This document shows, in pieces, positions 42,068 through 52,738 of a stretch of 64,000 nucleotides of DNA (within the stretch, counting starts at the first letter, position 1; each line of letters opens with the position of its first letter). Origin of the DNA: Stenotrophomonas africana (GTDB taxonomy: Bacteria > Pseudomonadota > Gammaproteobacteria > Xanthomonadales > Xanthomonadaceae); contig NZ_JABEME010000013.1 of assembly GCF_013004645.1 (NCBI RefSeq), positions 26,420-90,419 on the forward strand. The letters are read 5' to 3'. The notes beneath the pieces were generated by a model, which saw only the letters and a program-made list of their open reading frames with translations, had not been told where the DNA came from and did no database searches. Made by a program: the position numbers and the translations under genes.

Positions 42068-43476
42068 CAGCCGCCGCCCAGCGCGCGGTAAAGCTCCACC
42101 CGTGCGATCGCGGCCGTGGCCTGGCTGTTGGCCAGCGCGGCCTGGTTGTCCAGCGCGATGCGCTGGGTGGTCAGCACGTCCAGCATATCGACCACGCCGG
42201 CCTGGTACTGCCGGCGCGCAGCGCCCAGTGCGGTCTCGCTTTCATTCACTGCCACGTGCAGCTGCAGCGTGCGCTGCTGCTCGGCACTGTAGCCATCCAT
42301 GGCGTCGTCCACTTCATGCCAGGCCTGCAGCACGGTACGGTGGAACTGCAGGGCGGACTGTTGCTGCTGCAGCCTGCTCAGCGCGAGATTGGCCTTCAGC
42401 CGTCCGCCCTGGAAGATCGGCAGGCTGATCGACGGCCCGATGCTGAAACGATGCGCGTTCCAGCCATCCAGATCATCCAGCTGCTTGGCCTGGAAGCCCG
42501 CGTCGCCATTCAAAGTGATGCGCGGCAGGAAACTGGCCTTGGCCACGCCGATGCCCGCCGTTGCCGCATGCAGTGCCGCCTCGGCACGACGGATGTCCGG
42601 GCGACGCTCAGCCAGTTCACTCGGCAGCCCCACCGCTACGGCCGGCAACGCCGGCCAGTCACGGCGTGCATCCTGCAGCTGCGCGTCCAGCGCCTGCGGC
42701 GGCTGCGCCAGCAGGAACGCCAGCGCATTGCGCAGCTGCGATTCGCGATGCCGCAACGGCGCGATGCGTGCCTGCAGCGATGCCACCTGCGCGGCCGCGC
42801 TGGACACCTGCAGCGTGCTGGCCACACCCTGGCGTTGGCGTGCTTCGGTCAGGCGCTTGATGTCGTGGGCGATGCTGAGGTTGTCCTCGGTGATCGCCAG
42901 CAGCTGCCGCGTCGCACGCAGCTGCAGGTAATCACGCGCGGTTTCCGCCAGCAGCGCGATGCGCATTGCGTGTGCATCCTCCTCGGCCATCTGCACGCGC
43001 GCGTCGGCCGCTTCCATCTGGCGATGCACGCGGCCCCACAGGTCCAGTTCCCAGCTCAGGCCGATACCGGCCTGGAACAGCCCGTAGTCATTACGGCCGC
43101 CGTTGCCGGACGGATCATTCAGGCCCACCTCGCTGTTGCGTGCACGCACACCACTGGCGCTCGCGCTGACGCTGGGCAGGCGATCGGCGGCGGTGATGCC
43201 GCGCGCGGCGCGGCTCTGCTGCACGCGGTTGACCGCCAGCTGCAGGTCCAGGTTGGCCGCCAGCACCTGGTTGGCCAGCTGCCCCAGCAGCGGATCGTCG
43301 AAACCGGCCCACCAGGCCGCGTCCTGGTCGATGGCGTTGCCGGCGACGGCCTCACCCTGCCAGTGGCTGGGCAGTTCCGCCTGCGGGCGTACGAAGTCCG
43401 GACCCATCATGCAGGCAGCCAGGGCCGTGCAGAGGCTGGCCGCAACGAAGGTGCGGAACACGGTGACTGCGCTCAT
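42064..43476 (-). CDS. Outer-membrane efflux lipoprotein (OprM/NodT type)
   Basis: A 470-residue TolC-like outer-membrane factor of the NodT/OprM group. It has a lipoprotein signal with the lipobox LAAC, then the family start GPDFVRPQAELPSHW. The two structural repeats are visible, each with long helices (LDLQLAVNRVQQSRAARG and AAEAALHAATAGIGVAKASFLP, LSRLQQQQSALQFHRTVLQAW). It is last in a three-gene operon with EmrA- and EmrB-like genes and overlaps the adaptor gene by 4 bases. Its TAG stop is part of a GTAG repeat. Confidence 0.92.
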   Translation of the reverse strand: MSAVTVFRTFVAASLCTALAACMMGPDFVRPQAELPSHWQGEAVAGNAIDQDAAWWAGFDDPLLGQLANQVLAANLDLQLAVNRVQQSRAARGITAADRLPSVSASASGVRARNSEVGLNDPSGNGGRNDYGLFQAGIGLSWELDLWGRVHRQMEAADARVQMAEEDAHAMRIALLAETARDYLQLRATRQLLAITEDNLSIAHDIKRLTEARQRQGVASTLQVSSAAAQVASLQARIAPLRHRESQLRNALAFLLAQPPQALDAQLQDARRDWPALPAVAVGLPSELAERRPDIRRAEAALHAATAGIGVAKASFLPRITLNGDAGFQAKQLDDLDGWNAHRFSIGPSISLPIFQGGRLKANLALSRLQQQQSALQFHRTVLQAWHEVDDAMDGYSAEQQRTLQLHVAVNESETALGAARRQYQAGVVDMLDVLTTQRIALDNQAALANSQATAAIARVELYRALGGGW

Positions 43477-44555
43477 GCACCCTCCCCGCTCTTGTGGCCC
43501 GGACTGTGCTGCACGCTCTGCGCGTGCGCGCGCCTGCCCAGGTCAACGCTGGCTTCCACCGACATGCCGGCACGCAGCTGGTCCAGCAGCGGCTGGCCCG
43601 GCTCCAGCACGATCTTCACCGGAATGCGCTGCACCACCTTGGTGAAGTTGCCGGTGGCGTTCTCCGGTGCGACCGCAGCGAAGGTGACGCCGGTGGCCGG
43701 TGCGATGCTGTCGATGTGTCCGCGCAGCGGCTTGCCCGGGAACACGTCCACCTTCAGTTCGACCTGCTGGCCGGCCTGCATGCGGGTCATCTGCGTTTCC
43801 TGGAAGTTGGCGACCACGAAGGCGCGCTTCAGCGGCACCACCGCAGCCACCGGCGTACCCGGCGTCAGATAGGCACCCACGCGCACGGCGCGACGACCGA
43901 CGATGCCATCGATCGGTGCACGCAGCACGGTGTGCGACAGATCCAGTTCGGCGCGTGCCTGCGCCGCTTCTGCACGTTGCACCGCCGCCTGCGCGGCCTG
44001 CACGCTGGCGCTGAGGATGTCGGTACGCTGGCGCGCGGTCGACAGCGCGGCCTGGCCCTGCTGCAGATGGGCACTGGCTACGGCCTGCTTTGATTGCGCC
44101 TGCTGTGCGTTCTGCACGGTACCGGCGCCGTCACGGGCCAGTTCGCGGTAACGCTGCTGGTCGGCACTGGCCAGGGTCAGTTCGGAACGGCTGACATCGA
44201 CGCTGGCCCTGGCCTGCTCGATCAGCGAGCCCTGCTGGGCCAATGCGGCCTGCGCGTTGGCCAGCTGTGCTCGGGCATTGGCGAGGTCGGCACGCGCCGC
44301 CTGCAGGGCGACCTGGTAGTCGCGGTCGTCGATGCGGGCGAGCACGTCGCCGGCCTTCACCGACTGGTTGTCTTCTACTTCCACGGCCCTGACGAAGCCG
44401 GGAATCTTCGGCGCCACCAACGTGTAGTCAGCCGCCACGTACGCATTGTTGGTGGTCTGATGGCCGCCATCGCGCAGCAGCAGCCAGGCGCCGATGGCCA
44501 GGGCCAGCACGCCCAGGCCCAGGCCGGTGTTGAGAGTGGTTCGATTGATCGTCAT
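43473..44555 (-). CDS. HlyD-family membrane-fusion protein (EmrA-like)
   Basis: A 360-residue periplasmic adaptor. One N-terminal membrane helix (LGVLALAIGAWLLL), lipoyl-like half-motifs (FVRAVEVEDNQSVKAGDVLARID and DGIVGRRAVRVGAYLTPGTPVAAVVP), and a long coiled-coil hairpin between (about 80-190, rich in Ala, Gln and Leu). It links the MFS pump in the inner membrane to the outer-membrane factor. It is the middle gene of the operon, 21 bases after the pump gene and overlapping the outer-membrane factor gene. Confidence 0.92.
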   Translation of the reverse strand: MTINRTTLNTGLGLGVLALAIGAWLLLRDGGHQTTNNAYVAADYTLVAPKIPGFVRAVEVEDNQSVKAGDVLARIDDRDYQVALQAARADLANARAQLANAQAALAQQGSLIEQARASVDVSRSELTLASADQQRYRELARDGAGTVQNAQQAQSKQAVASAHLQQGQAALSTARQRTDILSASVQAAQAAVQRAEAAQARAELDLSHTVLRAPIDGIVGRRAVRVGAYLTPGTPVAAVVPLKRAFVVANFQETQMTRMQAGQQVELKVDVFPGKPLRGHIDSIAPATGVTFAAVAPENATGNFTKVVQRIPVKIVLEPGQPLLDQLRAGMSVEASVDLGRRAHAQSVQHSPGHKSGEGA

Positions 44556-44576
44556 GAAGGGGTTCCTGCGAAAGGT

Positions 44577-46106
44577 TCAGGCCACGGCACGTGGCGGATG
44601 GATGCGGGTGGGCATCCAGGCAATGAGGGGAATGAAGGCCAGCGCCACCAGTGCGACCACCCAGTACAGGTCGGCCGAAGTCAGCGCCTGTACCTGCGCA
44701 TGCAGGCGCGCGCCCAGCTGCGGGCCATCGGCCAGCCACGGTTGCCCGCCAAGGCGGTCGACCAGCACGGTGGAATGGAAATGACGGCGGCCCTGGGCGA
44801 CGGCATCCAGTACGCCGCCGGCGAGCACGGCAGCGAAGCCTTTGACCGTGTTGAACCAGGCCGAGGCGACCGGGCCGTCCTGCGGCGCCAGGCCGCCGGT
44901 GGCCAGCATCAGCAGCGGCAGCACCGCCATGGGCTGGGCGAACACCTGCAGCAGCTGCACCCACAGGAAGTTGTCACGGATCCAAGCCACGTCCAGGTGC
45001 GAGCCCAGCCAGCAGGCCAGCGCCAGCATCGCCAGGCCGGTGGCCTGCACCCAGCGGCAGTCCACCGCGCGGATGTTCAGCAATGCCGCCACCAGCGGCA
45101 GCGCGATCACCTGGGGCAGCGCCACCCACAGCAGCATCGGTGCGGTCTGCAGCGGCCGGTAACCCTGCACGCTGGCCAGGAACCCGGACGGGATCGAGAT
45201 CACCGCCAGCAGCACGAACAGCACGCCGCCCAGCGTCACCAGCGAGTAGCTGAGATTGCGGTTGGCCAGCAGCTGCAGCTTGAAGAACGGCAGCGGATGG
45301 AACCATTCATTGATCATGAACAGCACCATCAGGCCGGCACCGCCACCGATCATCAGCGTGATCATCGGCGAGTCGAACCAGTTCAGGCGCGGGCCCTGCA
45401 CCAGGCCCAGCACCAGCAGCACCAGCGCCGGCAGGCCCAGCAGCAGGCCGACGCCATCGAACTGGGCGAAACGCTCCAGCCGCAGCGGGTCCTGAGGCAG
45501 GCCCCAGCCGACCATCGCCATGGCGGCCAGGCAGTACGGCACGATCTGCCAGAACGCCCAGTGCCAGCCCACCTGCTCGACCCAGAATGCGGCCAGCGGC
45601 GTGCCCATGCTCGGGCCGAACGTCGCCGTCAGCGCGTACCCGGCCAGGCCGTACAGCTTGATGCCCGGGGGCAGGAAGCGCAGCGCCACGCTCATCAGCA
45701 GCGGCGGCAGCGCGCCACCGCACAGGCCCTGCAGCGCGCGCAGCAGCAGGAACACCTGCAGGTTCGGGGCAAGCGGGCACAGCACGCCCAGCACCATGAA
45801 CCCACCGATCATCGCCAATGCGAAGCGACGCAACGAGAAGGTGGCGGCGCACCACGGTGCGAACGCCATCGCGCTGACCGACATCGCGCTGTAGAGGGCG
45901 ACGATCCAGCTGCCGTCGTCGACGCTGAAACCCATCGCGCCACGGATGTCGGCCAGGGCGACCTTGGTGATGTTCTCGTTGAAGCCCGACACCAGCACCG
46001 CCAGCAGCACGCCACACAGGCCGACCAGAATGCGGCGATCGAGCCCGGGGGCGGCGGCAGGACGGGGCGCTGCGGCGGCCGGGACAGCGGCGGCCGGCGT
46101 ACTCAT
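44577..46106 (-). CDS. MFS multidrug transporter, DHA2 family (EmrB-like)
   Basis: A 509-residue drug:proton antiporter with about 14 membrane segments. The N-terminal block FNENITKVALADIRGAMG and motif-like LLRALQGLCGGALPPLLM (helix 4) fit the DHA2 group, near EmrB and fusaric-acid-type pumps. The start ATG at 46106 is followed by an Ala/Pro-rich cytoplasmic tail. It is the first gene of an efflux operon with an adaptor and outer-membrane factor, behind a LysR regulator on the same strand. The substrates are unknown; S. maltophilia carries several EmrCAB-like systems. Confidence 0.9.
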   Translation of the reverse strand: MSTPAAAVPAAAAPRPAAAPGLDRRILVGLCGVLLAVLVSGFNENITKVALADIRGAMGFSVDDGSWIVALYSAMSVSAMAFAPWCAATFSLRRFALAMIGGFMVLGVLCPLAPNLQVFLLLRALQGLCGGALPPLLMSVALRFLPPGIKLYGLAGYALTATFGPSMGTPLAAFWVEQVGWHWAFWQIVPYCLAAMAMVGWGLPQDPLRLERFAQFDGVGLLLGLPALVLLVLGLVQGPRLNWFDSPMITLMIGGGAGLMVLFMINEWFHPLPFFKLQLLANRNLSYSLVTLGGVLFVLLAVISIPSGFLASVQGYRPLQTAPMLLWVALPQVIALPLVAALLNIRAVDCRWVQATGLAMLALACWLGSHLDVAWIRDNFLWVQLLQVFAQPMAVLPLLMLATGGLAPQDGPVASAWFNTVKGFAAVLAGGVLDAVAQGRRHFHSTVLVDRLGGQPWLADGPQLGARLHAQVQALTSADLYWVVALVALAFIPLIAWMPTRIHPPRAVA

Positions 46107-46258
46107 CGCCGGGCACCTATCCGTGCAGTACACGGCATGTTGGGGGTCATTGGAATGCGCTCAGTGAAACTCAGGGGAGCGCAGTCTAGGGAGCCGGTAC
46201 CGTGCAAAAAATGGCGTCACCGGCATCGCAGGCGTGCGTCGGGCGCACGCCCGGAACA

Positions 46259-47176
46259 TCAGCGGCGGATGTCCTCGACGCTCTCGCACATGGTCTTGAT
46301 CGAGCGCCGCAGCCATTGGTGGGCGGCGTCGTTGTCCAGGCGTGGGTGCCAGGCCTGCACGATGGCCGCCGTGCGCACCGGAATCGGCAGCGGGAACAGG
46401 CGCAGGGGCAGGCGCATGCTGACGATGCGCTCCAGCATCACGCTCGGCATCTGCGGCAGGATCAGGTCGGACTCGGCGGCGGCGAAAATCGCACCGTGGA
46501 AGGTCGGGCTGATCAGTGCCACGCGGCGCTGCAGGCCGAGCGTGGCCAGGTCGTCATCGATCGGGCCGCGTGGCAGGCCGCGGCGCGACACCGCGATGTG
46601 GTCGCAGGCGGCAAAGCGCTCGGCACTGATCTCGCCATCGAACAACGGATGGTCCTCGCGCGCAGCCCCCATGAACGAGGTACTGAACAGGTTCTGCACC
46701 TTGGTGTCGGGTGCGTGCTTGCCGGCGGTGCTGATGTACAGATCGATCCGGCCCTGCGCCATCGCATCGTCATCGGTATCGCCTTCGGGCACGAAGCGCA
46801 GCATCGCGCGCGGTGCCTGCTGGCGGAATATCTCGCGCAGGCGACCGCCGAAGCCACCGATGAAGACGTCGTTGGCACGCACGTTGAAGGTTCGCTCGAG
46901 CACGCGCATGTCCACTTCGCGACCGGCGTTGAAGACGCGGTGGGCCTGCTCGATCACATCGCGGACCTGCTCGCGCAGCTGCAGGGCCCGCGGCGTCGGT
47001 GCCAACCCGCGACCGGCGCGCACCAAGACCGGGTCGCCCAGCGCCACGCGGATCCGGCCCAGGGTGCGGCTCATCGCCGGCGCGCTCAGGTTCATCCGCC
47101 GCGCGGCGGTGGCCACGCTGCATTCGTCGATCAGCACGTCCAGTGCCAGCAACAGGTTCAGGTCCGGAAAGGGCAT
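46259..47176 (-). CDS. LysR-family regulator of the efflux operon
   Basis: A 305-residue LysR-type regulator. The winged helix-turn-helix is residues 4-62 (LNLLLALDVLIDECSVATAARRMNLSAPAMSRTLGRIR), and the rest is the periplasmic-binding-like effector domain. It is NodD/LeuO-like in the helix region. It is upstream of, and in the same direction as, the MFS gene with a 152-base gap, unlike the usual divergent layout, so read-through from the regulator gene is possible. The ATG at 47176 gives the standard N-terminus. Confidence 0.9.
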   Translation of the reverse strand: MPFPDLNLLLALDVLIDECSVATAARRMNLSAPAMSRTLGRIRVALGDPVLVRAGRGLAPTPRALQLREQVRDVIEQAHRVFNAGREVDMRVLERTFNVRANDVFIGGFGGRLREIFRQQAPRAMLRFVPEGDTDDDAMAQGRIDLYISTAGKHAPDTKVQNLFSTSFMGAAREDHPLFDGEISAERFAACDHIAVSRRGLPRGPIDDDLATLGLQRRVALISPTFHGAIFAAAESDLILPQMPSVMLERIVSMRLPLRLFPLPIPVRTAAIVQAWHPRLDNDAAHQWLRRSIKTMCESVEDIRR

Positions 47177-47317
47177 GACAGTCTCCAGTAAATCAGATGA
47201 CTCTACGACACGTGTAACCATCGTGGATTGCGTTATACGCATTCATTGACTGCCGCGCACGGCATGGGTGCGCGCGGTGACATCGGCGACCATCCCCGGC
47301 CTGCCAAGGAGACATCC

Positions 47318-47764
47318 ATGTTCACTACCCTGCTGGTCGCCTTGGACGGCGGCCCCCAGCACGCACGCGTGCTGGACCTGGCTGCCGCCATCGCCGGCCC
47401 GCGCAGCCGCCTGCATCTGTTGTGCGTGCTCGACCCCGAATTCGCGCTGGCGGCCGATGCCAGCGAAGTCGACCGCATCGAGTACCCGGAAGCCGCCCGC
47501 CAGCGCTCGCGGGCCGAAGCGGTGCTGGCCGAAGCCCTGGCCGAGCTGCGCGAGCGCGGCGTCGACGCCATCGCGCAGATTCCCTCCGGCGACCCGGGCG
47601 AAGTGATCAGCGAGCAGGCCCGGCGCCTGAAGTGCGACCTGATCGTCATCGGCCACCGCCATCTGTCCCGGCTGGAACGCCTGTTCGAACCCTCGATCGG
47701 GCAATGGACCATCGACCACGCGCCCTGTCCCGTGCTGGTGGAAACCCGCGATCCGCAACCCTAG
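47318..47764 (+). CDS. Universal stress protein family
   Basis: A 148-residue UspA-like protein. The start MFTTLLVALDGGPQHARVLDLAAAIA and the end CDLIVIGHRHLSRLERLFEPSIGQWTIDHAPCPVLVE are typical. The ATP-binding GxxGx9G(S/T) motif is altered (GHRHLSRLERLFEPSIGQ), so nucleotide binding may be weak. The ATG follows CCAAGGAGACATCC. It is divergent from the LysR gene and six bases upstream of a small gene that may be its operon partner. Confidence 0.9.
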   Translation: MFTTLLVALDGGPQHARVLDLAAAIAGPRSRLHLLCVLDPEFALAADASEVDRIEYPEAARQRSRAEAVLAEALAELRERGVDAIAQIPSGDPGEVISEQARRLKCDLIVIGHRHLSRLERLFEPSIGQWTIDHAPCPVLVETRDPQP

Positions 47765-47769
47765 CCCCC

Positions 47770-48240
47770 ATGGCCTCACGTTCCCCGTTGTTTCCCACCC
47801 GCGTCAGCTATCGCGCCTTCGGCCGCCAGTTCGGCCGCGGCGAGCAGGCGCTGCTGGGCGCGCTCCGCCAGCTGCACGATCCCGATCTGCAGCCCGACGG
47901 CCTCGCCGAGCTGAGCGCGCTCGGGCTCGACCCGGAAGGCTGCGACGCCTTCATCGGCCTGTTGCCACTGCTCGCCACGCCCGCCGCCCCCATCGATCTG
48001 CTGCCGGCCGGCTCGCCGTTCATTGCCGCCAGCGAACTGGACCTGCTGGTGTGTCTGCTACGCATCGCGCAATGGCGGCATGCGCGGCCCCGCGAAGACG
48101 ACACCCTGGCACCGTTGCGCCAGCAGTTGGCGCGCTGTGCGATGGCCGTGCAGGCAGCAAACCTGCCGTTGCGGCAGCGCTCGTTGTCACCGGTCGGGCT
48201 GAGGCTGCTCGATCCCACCGGCTGGTTGCGGCAGCGATGA
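47770..48240 (+). CDS. Conserved hypothetical protein, 156 residues
   Basis: A cytoplasmic, leucine- and alanine-rich protein without signal peptide or motif I recognise (RAFGRQFGRGEQALLGALRQLH, DLLVCLLRIAQWRHARP). It is helical by composition. It starts six bases after the universal stress protein gene and has no strong ribosome-binding site, so it probably depends on translational coupling. Its convergent neighbour is the diguanylate cyclase. Confidence 0.7.
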   Translation: MASRSPLFPTRVSYRAFGRQFGRGEQALLGALRQLHDPDLQPDGLAELSALGLDPEGCDAFIGLLPLLATPAAPIDLLPAGSPFIAASELDLLVCLLRIAQWRHARPREDDTLAPLRQQLARCAMAVQAANLPLRQRSLSPVGLRLLDPTGWLRQR

Positions 48241-48294
48241 CCCGGCCGAGCCATCCGTGCGCAATCGCGCACCGGGACCAGGCACCCGGCGCGC

Positions 48295-49740
48295 TCAGCA
48301 ATCCATCCTGCCGTGCGCGCTGCCTTCGTCGTCGAGCACGTGCGCATGCAGGATCACCTGGTTGCGACCGGCCCGCTTGGCGGCATACAGGCCTGCATCG
48401 GCATCCGCCAGCAACTGATCGGCGCTGGCCAGAGCCGGCGGGTGCAGGTAGCCCACGCCGATGCTGATACTGACTGATCCTTCCGGCAACGGCAGCGCTT
48501 CCACTGCCTCACGCAGGCGCTCGGCCAGCGCCAGCACGCCCGACAGCGGGCTTCCAGGCACGATGACAGCGAATTCTTCACCGCCATAACGCGCAACGCT
48601 GTCACCGCCGCGGCCAGCAATGACCTTCAGCACCCCGGCCACCGCCCGCAGGCAACGATCACCGGCCGGATGGCCGTGCTGGTCGTTGAAGGCCTTGAAG
48701 TGGTCGATATCCACCAGCAGCAGACCCAGTTCAGTGCCGCTGCGTCGCGCACGATTCCACTCGGCCATCAGCCGCGCATCGAATTCACGGCGGTTGGCCA
48801 CGCCGGTCAGACCGTCCTGCCGTGCCAATTGATCCAGCGCCGCTTGGCGCTCCAGCAGATCCGCCTGGAGCAGGACGCTGCGCAGGCCGAAACCCAAGGT
48901 AGCTACGACGAAGCCCGCCACCGCCAACGGCCGCGCATGATCAACCACCAGCGTGCCGACCACCAGCAGCAGCAAGGGCAGGATGATCGGACCGGCGGCC
49001 TGCACCGTCCGCGCCAGCCGCGGGTGCGGCGTTGTGCCTGCGTCCGGCGCCGTGTCCAGCGTCAGGCAGGCGATCAGCAGGAAAGGTATGTCGATCACCA
49101 GATCGTTGAACGCGCCGAATGCATCGTCGGATGTGTAATGGTTGATGTAGTAGGCCACCAGCAGATAGGCCATCGCGTACAGCGCCAGTGCGCGGAAGAA
49201 CCTGCGCCGTTCGGGCACGTCGCCGGCCAGCCAGCGCACCACGGCGAATCCGGCAATACACAAGTTCTGGATATCGAACATGCGTTGCATGTTGGACAAT
49301 GCGTGGTCGTCGATGTCCACGCGAGCGGCGAACGACTGCGCATGCACGAAGAACAGCACGCCAAGCAGCGCCGCCATCGCCGCATCGATCAGGCTGATGC
49401 TGACCCGCTCCCGGCGCGCCCGGGCCAGGATGAACACCAGCGGCACACCGTACAGCACGTACAGGAACAGGCTTGCCCGCGGAGTGAAATCGGCGCGGCC
49501 GGCGCCCAGCGCGTCGATCATGTTGAACGCCATGCCGCCGGCCCACAGCAGCAGCGCCAACGCGGTGGCCCGCCACCCCAGCGCCGCCCGGTCGCGGCGG
49601 GCCCGCCACAGGCAGGCGACCGCAGCCAGCAGCGGCGCGCCGGTCAGGAAAACGAAGGAGCCTACCCCGGCGGGGCCAGGCCACAGGGCCAGCACCAGGC
49701 CATGGCACAGCACATACAGCAGCGCCAGCACTACCGGCAT
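48295..49740 (-). CDS. Membrane-bound diguanylate cyclase (GGDEF)
   Basis: A 481-residue cyclic-di-GMP synthase. The N-terminal 290 residues hold about eight hydrophobic segments, possibly a sensory module. The GGDEF domain (about 310-470) has DGLTGVANRREFD, LLVDIDHFKAFNDQHGHPAGD and the active-site GGEEF. Five residues upstream of it is an inhibitory I-site RGGD (RxxD), so product feedback is expected. The start is the ATG at 49740. Its promoter region holds a copy of the long AAAAAGGGGACGG hairpin. Confidence 0.93.
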   Translation of the reverse strand: MPVVLALLYVLCHGLVLALWPGPAGVGSFVFLTGAPLLAAVACLWRARRDRAALGWRATALALLLWAGGMAFNMIDALGAGRADFTPRASLFLYVLYGVPLVFILARARRERVSISLIDAAMAALLGVLFFVHAQSFAARVDIDDHALSNMQRMFDIQNLCIAGFAVVRWLAGDVPERRRFFRALALYAMAYLLVAYYINHYTSDDAFGAFNDLVIDIPFLLIACLTLDTAPDAGTTPHPRLARTVQAAGPIILPLLLLVVGTLVVDHARPLAVAGFVVATLGFGLRSVLLQADLLERQAALDQLARQDGLTGVANRREFDARLMAEWNRARRSGTELGLLLVDIDHFKAFNDQHGHPAGDRCLRAVAGVLKVIAGRGGDSVARYGGEEFAVIVPGSPLSGVLALAERLREAVEALPLPEGSVSISIGVGYLHPPALASADQLLADADAGLYAAKRAGRNQVILHAHVLDDEGSAHGRMDC

Positions 49741-49816
49741 GCATACCCCCGATCCGCAAGGCCGTCTGCGCGCACGATAGCGCGGGGCGGCGCCACGAGG
49801 GTGTGATCCATCGCTG

Positions 49817-49893
49817 AAAAAGGGGACGGAGGGGATTAAGTCGCATTTGCCGCTGTGCCGCAGACGACTTAATCCCCTCCGTCCCCCTTTTCC
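49817..49893. repeat. Long hairpin (AAAAAGGGGACGG type), copy 2
   Basis: The left arm 49817-49843 and right arm 49865-49893 (one extra C) repeat the 27 outer bases of the hairpin at 35541-35607, but the loop (49844-49864) is different and longer. It lies between fghA and the diguanylate cyclase gene on the same strand and can end transcription on both strands. Confidence 0.87.
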
Positions 49894-49901
49894 CGGGGCG
49901 C

Positions 49902-50732
49902 TCAGCCGTGCAGGGTGCGGGCGTGGTGAGCGATATGCTCGCCAATGAAGCTGGCGATGAAGTAGTAGCTGTGGTCGTAACCGGGCTGCAGGCGCAGGGT
50001 CAGTGGATGGCCGGCGGCATCACAGGCCTGCTGCAGGCGCTGCGGCTGCAGCTGGGTCTGCAGGAATTCGTCCGCCTCGCCCTGGTCGACCAGCAACGGC
50101 AGCCGCTCGCTGGCCGCGGCAATCAGTTCGCAGGCGTCCCATTGCGCCCAGTCGGCCGGGTTGTCACCCAGATAGGCAGTGAATGCCTTCTGGCCCCACG
50201 GCACGTGGCTGGGTGCAACGATCGGCGAGAACGCCGACACGCTGCGGTAGCGCCCCGGGTTGCGCAGCGCGATCACCAGCGCACCATGGCCGCCCATCGA
50301 ATGGCCGCTGATGCCACGCGCATCGGTGGCCGGGAAATTCGCCTCGATCAGCGCCGGCAGTTCCTGCGCCACATAGTCGTGCATGCGGTAGTGCTTCGCC
50401 CACGGTGCACGGGTGGCATTGAGGTAGAACCCGGCACCCTTGCCGATGTCGTAGCCTTCGGCATCGGACACGTCATCACCGCGTGGGCTGGTATCAGGCG
50501 CAACGATGATCACACCGTGTTCGGCGGCGTAGCGCTGTGCGCCGGCCTTGGTGATGAAGTTCTGCTCGGTGCAGGTCAGGCCGCTCAGCCAGTACAGCAC
50601 CGGCAGCTTCTGTGTTTCCGCCTGCGGCGGCAGGTACACGGCGAACTGCATGTCGCAGCCCAGCGTGGTCGAATGATGGCGGTAAACGTCCTGCCAGCCA
50701 CCGAAACAGGCGCGGTGTTCAATGCGTTCCAT
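49902..50732 (-). CDS. fghA: S-formylglutathione hydrolase
   Basis: A 276-residue alpha/beta hydrolase (esterase D type) that hydrolyses S-formylglutathione to glutathione and formate, the last step of glutathione-dependent formaldehyde removal. The nucleophile is Ser145 in GHSMGGHGAL; LSGLTCTEQNF is the oxyanion block; the catalytic His is near DHSYYFIASFI. The start at 50732 gives the family length. It is downstream of frmA, with a YqcC-like gene in between, and likely controlled by FrmR. Confidence 0.95.
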   Translation of the reverse strand: MERIEHRACFGGWQDVYRHHSTTLGCDMQFAVYLPPQAETQKLPVLYWLSGLTCTEQNFITKAGAQRYAAEHGVIIVAPDTSPRGDDVSDAEGYDIGKGAGFYLNATRAPWAKHYRMHDYVAQELPALIEANFPATDARGISGHSMGGHGALVIALRNPGRYRSVSAFSPIVAPSHVPWGQKAFTAYLGDNPADWAQWDACELIAAASERLPLLVDQGEADEFLQTQLQPQRLQQACDAAGHPLTLRLQPGYDHSYYFIASFIGEHIAHHARTLHG

Positions 50733-50754
50733 GGGGCTCTCCTGCGCACCAGCC

Positions 50755-51099
50755 TCAGCCGGCGCGTGTATTGATCAGTTCATCCAGCTGCGACAGCAGG
50801 CGCAGAAGCGGTTCGACACCGGGCTGGCCGTCCAGGTTGCGGTACGCCGCCACCGCCACGTCACTGCGCGGTGGCCATTGGCCATCAGCGCGGGCTTCGT
50901 GCAGGCGCGGCAGGAACACCTGCGCCAGCCAATGCTCGAACGGCATTTCATCGATGCCGAAGGGTGAGTCCACCGCGCGCGGCGGACCCACGTCGCCCTC
51001 GACCCAGCCCAGCGCACGCAGCGCTTGCTCGATCGGCGCCACCAGGGCCGCGCGCGGATCCTCTGCACGCGGCCTGCTCACGGCATCGAACCAGCCCAC
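50755..51099 (-). CDS. YqcC family protein
   Basis: A protein of about 114 residues matching the YqcC (DUF446) family, small helical proteins of unknown function. The diagnostic stretch is GIDEMPFEHWLAQVFLPRLHEARADGQWPP. It has no ATG; the GTG at 51099 follows GAGG by six bases and sits nine bases after the frmA stop, while the GTG at 51081 would give a closer N-terminus to E. coli YqcC. Its place inside the formaldehyde operon, between frmA and fghA, is unusual and may be just a passenger position. Confidence 0.8.
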   Translation of the reverse strand: MGWFDAVSRPRAEDPRAALVAPIEQALRALGWVEGDVGPPRAVDSPFGIDEMPFEHWLAQVFLPRLHEARADGQWPPRSDVAVAAYRNLDGQPGVEPLLRLLSQLDELINTRAG

Positions 51100-51107
51100 G
51101 CCGCGCC

Positions 51108-52551
<1,444 letters not shown>

Positions 52552-52570
52552 GGAGAGGCCACCTCGGAAC

Positions 52571-52589
52571 TATACTGGGGGATAGTATA
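52571..52589 (-). promoter_or_regulatory. FrmR operator and -10 region
   Basis: TATACT-GGGGGAT-AGTATA is an inverted repeat with a G-tract centre, the operator style of CsoR/RcnR/FrmR repressors. On the minus strand it overlaps a TATACT -10 box, so binding would block RNA polymerase. Confidence 0.75.
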
Positions 52590-52738
52590 CACGCGTATTG
52601 GCAGAGTGACGGAGATGGCATCTCCCGCCTCCGCAACAGTGCCGTTGAATCCATTCATATCAATCATTTACAGCAATTGCGCTTCTACCGTTAACGCATC
52701 GGGCATGCTGTAGGGTCGGCAGAATCAGGAACCAAGCA

